NCBI RefSeq assembly: GCF_001898175.1
Contig: NZ_MKTH01000024.1
Location: forward strand, 105,512 to 169,511
DNA length: 64,000 bases
Direction of reading: 5' to 3'
Origin: Cellulomonas sp. 73-92
GTDB lineage: Bacteria > Actinomycetota > Actinomycetes > Actinomycetales > Cellulomonadaceae
Shown: positions 7,201-13,481 of the stretch, piece after piece
Numbering within the stretch: the first letter of the stretch is position 1
Layout: each line of letters begins with the position of its first letter
The notes under the pieces: model-generated
The model's database searches: none
What the model saw: only the letters and a program-made list of their open reading frames with translations
What the model was told of the DNA's origin: nothing
Program-made: the position numbers and the translations under genes

Positions 7201-7862
7201 CCATGATCACGCTGCCCGCAGCACTCAACGGACGGATGCCCGCCGACCAGCTCGTCGTCGTCGACACCGGCCCCAACGGCCCCCAGCGGCTGCACGTCTC
7301 GGTCGCGCCGATCTGGGCCGCGATGCTCGCCTCCGGCATGCCCGCCGGCCACCTGCGCTCCGGATACCGCGACCTCGCCCAGCAGGCGGCCGAGGTCGCC
7401 GCCGCGGCCGCCGGCCAGACCCCCACCGCCCTGCCGCCCGGCCAGTCCAAGCACGGCCTGGGGCTGGCCGCCGACATCGACGAGCCGGCCCGCAGCTGGG
7501 CCCACGCCCACGCCACCAGCTGGGTCCTGCTCTTCCCCCTGCCGATCGAGCCGTGGCACTGCGAGCTCGACCAGGCCCGGATCTACCCCACGTCCGCACC
7601 CACCCCGCCCGCACCCCTCAAGGAGCTCATCATGGCCGGAGCACAGATCAGCGACCTCGTCGCCCTCATCCGCCGCAGCGACGGCGCAGTCGTGGCCGTC
7701 AACAAGATCACCGGCAAGGTGAAGACCGTCACCTTCGACGCCTGGCAGACCATCGAGAACGCCGGCCTGAAGAGCCTGCTGCTCGTCGACGACGGCAACG
7801 GCAACGACCTGGCCAACATGGACCCCGGGCCGTTCAACGCGCTCGTCGACCTGCTGTCCTGA
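7197..7862 (+). CDS. Second M15-type peptidase with small C-terminal domain
   Basis: 221 residues, ATG overlapping the previous stop (ATGA). M15 motifs: SKHGLGLAADID with His86 and Asp93, and IEPWH with Glu118 and His121. After a Pro-rich linker (132-141), residues 146-221 form a separate small domain. An AAGGAG at 7619-7624 stands 7 nt before an in-frame ATG at 7632, so the C-terminal 76 residues could also be made alone. Last gene of the operon. The lack of a span suggests a soluble endolysin, in contrast to the anchored enzyme at 4216. Confidence 0.8.
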   Translation: MTMITLPAALNGRMPADQLVVVDTGPNGPQRLHVSVAPIWAAMLASGMPAGHLRSGYRDLAQQAAEVAAAAAGQTPTALPPGQSKHGLGLAADIDEPARSWAHAHATSWVLLFPLPIEPWHCELDQARIYPTSAPTPPAPLKELIMAGAQISDLVALIRRSDGAVVAVNKITGKVKTVTFDAWQTIENAGLKSLLLVDDGNGNDLANMDPGPFNALVDLLS

Positions 7863-7896
7863 CGGGCTCCGCGCCGGCGCGGGTGTCGAGCGTCCG

Positions 7897-7980
7897 CTAC
7901 ACCCATCGAGTGGCCACCCGATGGGTGTAGCGACATCTCTACACCCGGCGGCCGCGGGGTGTAGCGTCGGCTCTACACCC
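7897..7980. promoter_or_regulatory. Cluster of TACACCC operator palindromes before the HTH gene
   Basis: Between the lysin stop and the HTH start lie three elements. The first is a 34-bp palindrome at 7897-7930 with 12-bp outer arms (CTACACCCATCG) and one mismatched pair. The second is a 26-bp palindrome at 7939-7964 with 8-bp arms CTACACCC, again one mismatched pair. The third is a single half-site CTACACCC at 7973-7980, just before the ribosome site GGAGG at 7991-7995. The clustering fits autoregulation by the HTH protein. The first palindrome could also act as a terminator hairpin for the virion operon. Confidence 0.6.
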
Positions 7981-7999
7981 GAGGTCCTCAGGAGGAGCC

Positions 8000-8275
8000 A
8001 TGGCGGGGCATGCGCGCATCTTCCGCGACGACAAGTGGAGTGCCGGCAAGCCGGCCATCGGGGGCGCCTACGCGCTACGCAACGACAACCCCGCAGCCGT
8101 CGACCTGACGATCCTGCGCGGCCTGGTGGCTCAGCGGCGCGACGTCGAGGAGCGCACCGCGCTGACGGTGCAGAAGCTGCGCGCCGCCGGCGCCAGCTGG
8201 ACCGTCATCGGCGACGCGCTCGGCACTACCCGCTCGTCGGCACAGAAGCGCTACGGCGGCACCGAGCTGGTCTAG
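8000..8275 (+). CDS. Small helix-turn-helix DNA-binding protein (91 aa)
   Basis: ATG with GGAGG 5 nt upstream. The C-terminal third (about 57-87) reads as an HTH: an entry helix with LRAAGASWTVIGDALGTT, then a recognition helix ending KRYGG, a pattern common in small actinobacterial HTH proteins. The N-terminal part is basic (FRDDKWSAGK). It sits alone behind a cluster of TACACCC palindromes and converges on the ATPase operon with a 4-nt stop overlap. I infer that it is the element's switch regulator. Confidence 0.65.
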   Translation: MAGHARIFRDDKWSAGKPAIGGAYALRNDNPAAVDLTILRGLVAQRRDVEERTALTVQKLRAAGASWTVIGDALGTTRSSAQKRYGGTELV

Positions 8276-9030
8276 TCCTCGGCCATCGGGGGCAGGGGCG
8301 CGCACCGGTAGAGGGTGTGCGTCTCGGCGTGCCAGAGCAGGAACCAGTGCTCACCGCGGCGGAACGTCGTCTCGCACTCCTCGAAGAACCGCCGCGGCGG
8401 GTAGCCGATCTCCTTGGCGATCCGCTCCCGGTCGTCGGGGTCCGGCAGGTCGAACACGGCCACGAAGTCGGACTGGCCGAGCACGAGCTTGTTGACGTGC
8501 ACCGGCCGCGGCCCGTCGAACAGCGCGGAGGCCTGGTAGTGCCGGTTCTGCATCAGCAGCCGGCGCATGTGCGGGCGCGTGCGGCCCGCTGAGGGCATGA
8601 ACTCCCCCACCTCGCCGCACCACACCAGGGCCCGGTGATCCTGCGGGTACAGGGCCATCCCGACGGCGCGATCGAGGTCGTCCTCGTAGGTCGGGCTGCC
8701 CGGGTCGGCCCGGTAGACCAGGTTCCGGGCGCCCGGACGCGGCGCGCCCGGAACGCTCGGCGCCACGTCTGGGAACCGCGAGGGCAGCAGCCCCAGCGCG
8801 TCCTGGTGGACCGCGATCGCGTCGGCCCCGGGGTCGGCGTCGCCGTTCACGTCGATCGCGAGCTTGTCGAACGGCCAGGACCGATACAGCCGCCGGTTGA
8901 ACGTGCTCTTGCCTGACCGCTTCCGCCCCCACGCGCTGGCGATCATCGGCTTCGTCGGGTCGATCGCCGGCAGCTCGTCGCCGATCTCCTGCGCCGGCGC
9001 GTCCGCCACGATCGGCGTCCGCTCGCTCAC
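8272..9030 (-). CDS. HerA/FtsK-type genome-packaging ATPase
   Basis: 252 residues from a GTG that overlaps the upstream stop (GTGA). Walker A is GRKRSGKST at 35-43. Walker B ends at about 134-140 (ALVWCGE). Then comes QNRHYQASALFDGPRPVHVN at 161-180 and LGQSDFVAVFDLPD, the RH...S...RP...Q-D...F pattern of PRD1 P9/A32-like packaging ATPases. There is no membrane span, unlike inovirus Zot, and no DNA-binding gamma domain, unlike FtsK. Known members pump DNA into preformed tailless capsids. Unusually, it is in an operon opposite to the capsid gene. Confidence 0.75.
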   Translation of the reverse strand: MSERTPIVADAPAQEIGDELPAIDPTKPMIASAWGRKRSGKSTFNRRLYRSWPFDKLAIDVNGDADPGADAIAVHQDALGLLPSRFPDVAPSVPGAPRPGARNLVYRADPGSPTYEDDLDRAVGMALYPQDHRALVWCGEVGEFMPSAGRTRPHMRRLLMQNRHYQASALFDGPRPVHVNKLVLGQSDFVAVFDLPDPDDRERIAKEIGYPPRRFFEECETTFRRGEHWFLLWHAETHTLYRCAPLPPMAED

Positions 9031-9257
9031 CGCTGCCCCTTCCGCCGGCGTCCGAGCGGGCGGCCCAGCTCGTCGAGCCCGTGCGCGTGCGCCCACTCCA
9101 GGCCGGCCGTGCTCGAGCGCAGCCTGTCGCGCACCCGGACCTTCTGCCGGACCTCCTCGAGCTCGTCGCGCGTGTACGGGCCCGCGCTGGCGTCCGTGAT
9201 GATCGCGCGCGTGCGCCGCGGGATCTTCGCGAGCTCGAGCGACCGACCCGAGGCCAT
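9027..9257 (-). CDS. Small basic protein of the ATPase operon (76 aa)
   Basis: ATG overlaps the stop of the 199-residue gene (TGATG) and its own stop overlaps the ATPase start. The chain is highly charged, with a helical middle (RDELEEVRQKVRVRDRLR) and a very basic C-terminus (GRPLGRRRKGQR). No family recognised. Tight coupling to the packaging ATPase suggests a DNA-binding or packaging accessory role; a longer start upstream would overlap the preceding gene heavily. Confidence 0.6.
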   Translation of the reverse strand: MASGRSLELAKIPRRTRAIITDASAGPYTRDELEEVRQKVRVRDRLRSSTAGLEWAHAHGLDELGRPLGRRRKGQR

Positions 9258-9856
9258 CAGCGGGCCGGCCAGGAGGGGCCGGCGTCGGTCGCGTCGTCGG
9301 CCTGCTCGGTGCCGGCCTGCTCGGCGGCGCGCTGCAGCTTGCGGAGCCGGCGGGCCTCCCGCACCCGCTCGAACTGCTTCCACCCGTAGACGGCCAGGCC
9401 GACGAGCGCGTTGATGCCGTCCATGACGTCGGGGTTCGCCGCAGCGCCCAGCAGGCCGTGGCGGTGCACGATCGCTCCGAACGGGTCGCCGATCGACTTC
9501 GCGTCGTCGGCGTCCGCGCGGTAGAGGTCGACCTGCTCGTCGAACTCGTCCTTGGACAGCAGCTGGTGGGCGCCCTCGCCGGCCATGAACACGGCCTTGC
9601 GGGCGTTCTCCTGGATGACGCGCTTGGTCGGCGCGCTAGCCGAGGATCCCGTCGAGGAAGGTGGGGCGGCGAACTCCGGCGCGCTCTCGACGTCGTACGG
9701 CTGGCTGCTCGAACTCGACGGGTCCGGCTGGAACGCCGGCTCGGTCGGCAGGCTCGTCGGGCTCGTCGGGTCCGCGTCCCCCGGCTGCAGGAACGTCAGC
9801 GGGCCGCTCGGACGCAGGCTCTCGACGGTGGGCATGCTGTTTCGGCTGCTGGCCAT
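9257..9856 (-). CDS. Protein with long disordered N-terminus (199 aa)
   Basis: ATG preceded by GAGAGGTGG. Residues 1-75 are Ser/Pro/Glu-rich and probably disordered; 78-130 are helical and charged (ENARKAVFMAGEGAHQLLSK, DLYRADADDAKS); 140-160 contain a mildly hydrophobic segment (GINALVGLAVYGWKQFERV) followed by a basic helix. High third-position GC supports this frame over the overlapping one. Family not recognised. Confidence 0.6.
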   Translation of the reverse strand: MASSRNSMPTVESLRPSGPLTFLQPGDADPTSPTSLPTEPAFQPDPSSSSSQPYDVESAPEFAAPPSSTGSSASAPTKRVIQENARKAVFMAGEGAHQLLSKDEFDEQVDLYRADADDAKSIGDPFGAIVHRHGLLGAAANPDVMDGINALVGLAVYGWKQFERVREARRLRKLQRAAEQAGTEQADDATDAGPSWPAR

Positions 9857-10100
9857 AGTGGGCCACCTCTCGGACGCGGTACGGGTCCTCGTCGCCCTCC
9901 TGGGCGTCGGGCTTGGCCTGCTGCTCCGGTGGGGCGGCAGGCACGTCGTGGGGCACCTTGCGGGCGCGGACGCGGTTGGTGCAGCCCTCGTGAGAGCACG
10001 GCCCCTCCCACGTCAGCCGGCCCGGGTCGCTGGTCGCCTCGGTCACGTGGCCGGCGGCGCACGTCCCCCGGACGCGGATCCCTCTCTTCGGGGTGCTCAC
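9636..10100 (-). CDS. Zinc-ribbon-like protein overlapping the next gene
   Basis: GTG start at 10100. Residues about 7-40 form a Cys/His cluster (GTCAAGHVTE, then CSHEGCTNRVRARK) like the small zinc ribbons of phage regulators. The frame has no stop until 9636, so the product would be 154 residues and its last 73 codons overlap the following gene out of frame on the same strand. In the overlap the codon pattern favours the other frame, so the tail here is probably non-conserved or the real end is missed. First gene of the ATPase operon. Confidence 0.45.
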   Translation of the reverse strand: MSTPKRGIRVRGTCAAGHVTEATSDPGRLTWEGPCSHEGCTNRVRARKVPHDVPAAPPEQQAKPDAQEGDEDPYRVREVAHYGQQPKQHAHRREPASERPADVPAAGGRGPDEPDEPADRAGVPAGPVEFEQPAVRRRERAGVRRPTFLDGILG

Positions 10101-10127
10101 CCCGGTAGATTCCTCGTGGGGCCGGGT

Positions 10128-10143
10128 GTTCTCGCAAGAGAAC
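10128..10143. promoter_or_regulatory. GTTCTC-GCAA-GAGAAC hairpin in the minus-operon leader
   Basis: Perfect 6-bp inverted arms with a GCAA loop lie 28 nt upstream of the zinc-ribbon start. Its left half, read on the minus strand, repeats the 10-mer found at 305-314 in front of the virion operon. It may be a second operator or a translational element shared by the two operons. Function unknown. Confidence 0.4.
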
Positions 10144-10164
10144 AGCACTGTGTGTCCCCCAGGC

Positions 10165-10199
10165 GAACGGCCGTACACCGCGGTGTACTTCGGCCGTTC
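10165..10199. promoter_or_regulatory. Nested operator palindrome in the divergent region
   Basis: GTACACCGCGGTGTAC at 10173-10188 is a perfect 16-bp palindrome whose inner 14 bp equal the site at 283-296. It is flanked by GAACGGCC (10165-10172) and its inverse GGCCGTTC (10192-10199). It lies between the minus-strand ATPase operon and the plus-strand HTH gene, so one bound regulator could control both. Confidence 0.55.
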
Positions 10200-10235
10200 A
10201 CCCGGGTGGACGCGACAGCGAAAGCGCAGGTCAGC

Positions 10236-10466
10236 GTGCCCACACCGGTGCTCACCGACATGAAACCCCGCCTCGAGGCCGCCGCCCGCGCGGTGCACGA
10301 CGCCGAGGACAACCTCAAGGACGCCCGCACGCTGCGCAACGAGCTCATCGTCGCGGCCGTCGACCACGGGATGAGCCAACGCGCGGTGGCCAAGATCACC
10401 GGCCTGACCATCAGCCGCGTCAACGCCGTGTGGGGCTTCGGGCCCGAGCAGAGCGACGAGCCCTAG
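10236..10466 (+). CDS. Small helix-turn-helix protein (76 aa)
   Basis: GTG start with AGG 5 nt upstream; an ATG at 10260 is the alternative. Residues about 10-35 are a charged helix (EAAARAVHDAEDNLKDARTL), and 45-68 form an HTH (MSQRAVAKITGLTISRVNAV). It is transcribed divergently from the ATPase operon across the nested TACACC palindrome, and ends overlapping the integrase stop by 4 nt. Second regulator candidate of the element. Confidence 0.6.
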   Translation: MPTPVLTDMKPRLEAAARAVHDAEDNLKDARTLRNELIVAAVDHGMSQRAVAKITGLTISRVNAVWGFGPEQSDEP

Positions 10467-11290
10467 GCCGCTGGCCGGTTCATCGCCTCGACGATCGCGC
10501 GGGCCGCGGCGTCGTCCACGCGCACGTAGTAGCGGGTCGTCTTCGGCGAGCTGTGGCCCAGCAGATCCTGCACGGCGGCCAGGTTGTTGTTGACGGCGAA
10601 CGCCCTGGTGGCGAACCGGTGGCGCAGCGCGTGCATGGTCACCCCGGGCGGCAGCAGCCGGCCGATGATCTTGCCGACCCACATCGCCGACAGGTGCCCG
10701 TGGTCGGCGCCCGGGAACAGGAACCCGTCGCCGCGGCCGCGGATCTCCGCGGCGAGGCCCTCGGTGACCGGGACGACACGCTCACGGTTGCCCTTGCCGT
10801 GCACGACGAGCGACCAGCCGAGCAGGTCGCGGAACAGGTCCGAGCTGTGCGCGGCCGCGACCTCGCCGCGGCGGAGGCCGGCCTCAGCTGCGAGACGCAC
10901 CATGAGGTGCTCACGAGCCGGGGCGTGCTCGAGCGCGTCGAACGTCGCGTCGTCGTCGGCCGGGTGCGGGGCCGGCGGCCGGCGCGGCACGGTCGGCAGC
11001 GACAGCGCCGGCGAGGCCTCCACGCGGCCGGTGGCCACGCCCCAGTCGTAGAAGCCGCGGATGGAGGCCCGGACGCTCCGGCGCGTCTCGATCTTCCAGT
11101 CACGCGAGCCGAGGTAGTCGACCAGGTCGCCACGCTCGAGGTCCCACGGTCGGCGCGGGCCCACGGCGCGGGCCAGTGTGCGCAGGTGCGCTCCGCGTAG
11201 GCGGATCGTGGTGGCGGGTCGCCCGGCGGCGCGCAGCTCGCGGCACCAGGCACTGATCTCGGAGTCCCAGGGGGAAGGTAGAGCGTTCAC
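10463..11290 (-). CDS. Tyrosine recombinase (integrase)
   Basis: 275 residues. The N-terminal SAM-like core-binding domain spans about 8-90. The catalytic domain shows the full set: Arg140 in AGLRRGE, Lys166 in HGKGNRE, His220 and Arg223 in HALRHRF, His246 in LLGHSS and Tyr255 in TTRYYVRV. It lacks an arm-binding domain, so its length is XerC-like. It is 40 nt downstream of the cell-wall protein gene in the third operon of the element. It would integrate and excise the element by strand exchange at short core sites; the inverted repeat at 12265-12314 is a candidate. Confidence 0.88.
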   Translation of the reverse strand: MNALPSPWDSEISAWCRELRAAGRPATTIRLRGAHLRTLARAVGPRRPWDLERGDLVDYLGSRDWKIETRRSVRASIRGFYDWGVATGRVEASPALSLPTVPRRPPAPHPADDDATFDALEHAPAREHLMVRLAAEAGLRRGEVAAAHSSDLFRDLLGWSLVVHGKGNRERVVPVTEGLAAEIRGRGDGFLFPGADHGHLSAMWVGKIIGRLLPPGVTMHALRHRFATRAFAVNNNLAAVQDLLGHSSPKTTRYYVRVDDAAARAIVEAMNRPAA

Positions 11291-11330
11291 GATGGCCCTA
11301 TCGGACGCTGTGTCGTGTCCGGTCAGGCCC

Positions 11331-11681
11331 CTATCGGGTCAATCGACGCCGCGCCAGCAGCAGGCCAGCGCCGGCCGCGATCGCAGCACCGGCCGCGACC
11401 GCGTACGGACCCTCGGGCACGCCCGTGTACGCGAGGACCGTCACGGGCGCCGGCGTCGGCGCTGGGGCGAAGATCTGGCCGCCGTTGGCGTCCAGGCCGA
11501 CGACGACCAGCGGCTCGCCGTTCGGGCCGTCGATCTGCCGGCCGATGACCTCCCCGGGCAGCTGCGGCTGCGCGCATCCGTCGACCCAGGAGACCTGCCC
11601 CGGCTCGCACACCGGCGAGTCTGGCCCCGGCGTCGCCGTCGGCCCGGCGATCAGCGCTGCTGCGATCAAGATCCCGATCAT
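11331..11681 (-). CDS. Secreted LAxTG cell-wall-anchored protein (116 aa)
   Basis: A short hydrophobic N-terminus (IGILIAAALIAGPTA) reads as a signal peptide. The mature part has two Cys (25, 36), then a Pro/Ala linker, and ends with the sortase signal LAYTG at 83-87, a hydrophobic span 93-110 and RRR. LAxTG is the motif of class E sortases common in GC-rich actinobacteria. The ATG overlaps the upstream stop. An exported wall protein encoded beside the integrase would be expressed in the lysogen and could block the receptor of competing phages. That role is inference. Confidence 0.7.
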   Translation of the reverse strand: MIGILIAAALIAGPTATPGPDSPVCEPGQVSWVDGCAQPQLPGEVIGRQIDGPNGEPLVVVGLDANGGQIFAPAPTPAPVTVLAYTGVPEGPYAVAAGAAIAAGAGLLLARRRLTR

Positions 11682-11932
11682 GCTGTTGCCCCCTCAGTGA
11701 GTACGGCGGCGTCGTTCGCCGCCCGATAGGCCTGCTCGCTCGTGAGCATCCGCAGACACGTCTGATCGATCGAGCTGAGCGGCTTGCCCTCGACGCGCTC
11801 GAGCTCGGCGAAGTGAGCGACCGCGTGCTCGAGCTCGGCGTCGGTCGCGAGGTCCGGTGCGAAGCTCGTCGCCCGCGCCCACGCCCGCAGCAGCCGCGGG
11901 TCGTCGCCGGCGCACATCCCGTGCGCGCTCAC
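11678..11932 (-). CDS. Small soluble protein of the integrase operon (84 aa)
   Basis: GTG overlaps the upstream stop (GTGA) and the stop overlaps the next ATG. The chain is helical with a single early Cys and motifs such as ELEHAVAHFAELERVEG. Family not recognised. The tight coupling with the wall-anchored protein suggests joint function or simple co-expression in the lysogen. Confidence 0.6.
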   Translation of the reverse strand: MSAHGMCAGDDPRLLRAWARATSFAPDLATDAELEHAVAHFAELERVEGKPLSSIDQTCLRMLTSEQAYRAANDAAVLTEGATA

Positions 11933-12174
11933 CAGAACCACCCCCGTGGCGTCCGAATCGGCCCGCGGGTCGCCTCGTCGACGTACGGCCAGCTGCTAGC
12001 CAGCGCGCGCACTTGCTCGGACTCCCACGAACCCGGCCGGCCGTTGACGAGCGCCTCGGCGTCTCCGACGCGCGCCGCGGCGAGCGAGCATGCGGCGGCC
12101 AGCACGTCTCCGACGTCCTCGCCGGCGCGGGCGGCCGCCGCGAGCTCGCGCGCGATCCGCTCGACGCGGCTCAT
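11929..12174 (-). CDS. Small helical protein of the integrase operon (81 aa)
   Basis: ATG overlaps the stop of an upstream frame that runs into the 12265-12314 inverted repeat. Residues 1-45 are Arg/Ala/Glu helices; the C-terminus is Trp/Pro-rich (ASSWPYVDEATRGPIR). Family not recognised. Its codon usage and overlaps on both sides support real translation. Confidence 0.58.
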   Translation of the reverse strand: MSRVERIARELAAAARAGEDVGDVLAAACSLAAARVGDAEALVNGRPGSWESEQVRALASSWPYVDEATRGPIRTPRGWFW

Positions 12175-12293
12175 GCCGACACCGTCTCGTGCCGATGGGT
12201 GCTGCGGCGCGCGCGCTCGAGCTCGAGCGAGATGACCTCAGCCTCTTGCGCGGCTCCGGCCAGTCGACTGGTCTCGTACCAGTAACCGGAGGG
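12171..12293 (-). CDS. 5'-incomplete frame at the element edge
   Basis: A frame ending in ...ERARRSTHRHETVSA overlaps the next ATG by ATGA, the coupling seen throughout the element, so it looks translated. Upstream it reads GYWYETSRLAGAAQEAEV and then meets a TAA at 12294-12296 inside the inverted repeat without a usable ATG or GTG. One explanation is that its start was separated by integration, lying at the far end of the element. The alternative is a CTG start or no gene. Confidence 0.35.
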   Translation of the reverse strand, partial: PSGYWYETSRLAGAAQEAEVISLELERARRSTHRHETVSA

Positions 12294-12314
12294 TTACTGG
12301 TACGAGACCAGTCG
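12265..12314. repeat. 50-bp perfect inverted repeat, candidate attachment site
   Basis: Two 23-bp arms (12265-12287 and 12292-12314) are perfectly inverted around a GGAG spacer. The inner portion ACCAGTAAC/GTTACTGGT around CCGGAGGG has the plan of a tyrosine-recombinase core with symmetric binding arms. Each arm also contains ACTGGT and ACCAGT. It lies at the junction between element genes and the chromosomal DUF2000 gene. No T-tract follows on either strand, so a simple intrinsic terminator is less likely. The matching left site is outside the window. Confidence 0.5.
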
Positions 12315-12391
12315 GGGGAGCTTCACAGGGCCGTTGAGCAGCGATGATGCTCCGCGGCCCTTCGTCTTGACCGGACCACCCGACCGGCGCC

Positions 12392-12868
12392 TCAGCGACC
12401 CAGGAGCGGGAGGCCGCCGACGATCTTGTCGACCCGGTTGCGCGGACCGACGACGCTGATGGCCAGGTAGCGCGGCTCGGCTCCGCTGCCGACCGCCGCC
12501 CGGTACTCGTCGTAGACGAGCGTGCGCTGACCGTCCTGCGTCATGTCTGCCACGAAGACACCGAACGCCGCCGCGGCCTTGGTCCGCACCGCCGCCAGCC
12601 GCTCCCGAGGTGCCCCCAGGACCGCGCAGCCGATCCACGGCAGCCCCGGGTGCACGTCACCGGCGGCGTCGACGGCGTCCGGCCCGACGATCCCGGGCAC
12701 CCGGTCCACGGTGCTCGCCGCGACGCAGACCGCCGCGTTCGCGGCCAGGCCGGCCGGCAGGTCGGCGTCGACGACGACCACCCACTTGAGCCTCGCCTCG
12801 CGGGCCGACACGTCGGTGCGGACCTCGTGCGGAGCGAACCCGATGACGGGCGTGGTGACGGTCGACAT
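12392..12868 (-). CDS. DUF2000 family protein
   Basis: 158 residues, ATG with GGAGG upstream. It shows the DUF2000 pattern: KWVVVVDADLPAGLAANAAV near residue 28, VGPDAVDAAG, and a C-terminal half with FVADMTQDGQRTLVYDEY. Members are small cytoplasmic proteins related in fold to peptidyl-tRNA hydrolase II and lack an established reaction. It is divergent from an AsnC-type regulator, an arrangement that suggests control by it. First chromosomal gene right of the viral element. Confidence 0.72.
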   Translation of the reverse strand: MSTVTTPVIGFAPHEVRTDVSAREARLKWVVVVDADLPAGLAANAAVCVAASTVDRVPGIVGPDAVDAAGDVHPGLPWIGCAVLGAPRERLAAVRTKAAAAFGVFVADMTQDGQRTLVYDEYRAAVGSGAEPRYLAISVVGPRNRVDKIVGGLPLLGR

Positions 12869-12939
12869 GGCATTCCTCCGGATGAGTCTCGGTCGTGGTG
12901 ACAGACGGTAAGCAGTGTTCCGTCAAGAACTCAACCTGC

Positions 12940-12954
12940 CCGTATGTCATACGG
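12940..12954. promoter_or_regulatory. Operator-like palindrome CCGTATG-T-CATACGG
   Basis: A perfect 15-bp palindrome stands in the 99-bp gap between DUF2000 and the divergent AsnC gene, 13 nt before the AsnC start. Lrp/AsnC proteins usually bind such sites and repress their own promoters, so this is the likely operator for both genes. Confidence 0.6.
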
Positions 12955-12967
12955 ATAGGCTGGTCGC

Positions 12968-13450
12968 ATGACCGATCTGGACGCACTTGATACGGCGATC
13001 CTGCGGGAGCTGCAGGACGACGCACGGCGCACCAATCGCGACGTCGCGGCCGCCGTCGGCGTCGCGCCCACCACCGCCCTCGACCGCACCCGGGCGCTGC
13101 GCGACCGCGGCGTGATCCTGGGGGCGAGCCTGGACGTGGACCTCGCCGCGATCGGCCGACAGGTCCAGGCGCTCGTCGCCGTGCGCATCCGGCCGCCCAC
13201 GCGCGCCAACATCGAGGAGTTCCGGACCTGGGTCATCGGCCTTCCGGAGACGGTGGGCGTCTTCGTCGTCGGCGGCAGCGAGGACTTCCTCGTCCACGTC
13301 GCGGTCCCCGACAACGACGCGCTCTACGGGTTCGTCATCGACAGGCTGACCCAGCGCCCGGAGATCGCCGACGTGCGCACCTCCGTGGTCTACGAGCACC
13401 TGCGCAAGCGCCAGGTCGGCCCGATGACGCGGAGCCGGCCCGGCCGCTGA
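12968..13450 (+). CDS. Lrp/AsnC family transcription regulator
   Basis: 160 residues. The N-terminal HTH (LDTAILRELQDDARRTNRDV, then AAAVGVAPTTALDRTRALRD) spans about 4-50. The C-terminal RAM ligand-binding domain spans about 65-145 (VAVRIRPP, VGVFVVGGSEDFLVHVAV). These regulators bind amino acids or related effectors and act as octamers. The upstream palindrome suggests autoregulation, and the divergent DUF2000 gene is the obvious target. Confidence 0.88.
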   Translation: MTDLDALDTAILRELQDDARRTNRDVAAAVGVAPTTALDRTRALRDRGVILGASLDVDLAAIGRQVQALVAVRIRPPTRANIEEFRTWVIGLPETVGVFVVGGSEDFLVHVAVPDNDALYGFVIDRLTQRPEIADVRTSVVYEHLRKRQVGPMTRSRPGR

Positions 13451-13481
13451 CCGCGTCGCGGTCCGGTGCCATGCTGGCGGG

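Noticed and set aside
473..9030. Filamentous phage (inovirus) interpretation of the mini-proteins and ATPase
   Set aside because: The ATPase lacks the Zot membrane span, the large beta-rich soluble protein and two M15 peptidases do not fit, and the ATPase motif layout is that of packaging enzymes.
473..12300. Conjugative element interpretation
   Set aside because: No relaxase, VirB4 or coupling protein is visible in the window; the left end could still hold other genes.
12265..12314. Intrinsic terminator reading of the 50-bp inverted repeat
   Set aside because: No T-tract on either strand and the genes on both sides are transcribed in the same direction through it; kept as a minor alternative only.
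12294..12391. Minus-strand peptide ending LNGPVKLPRLVSYQ before the repeat
   Set aside because: No start codon after the DUF2000 stop and no ribosome site; the ending is dictated by the palindrome, since the other strand gives the same residues.
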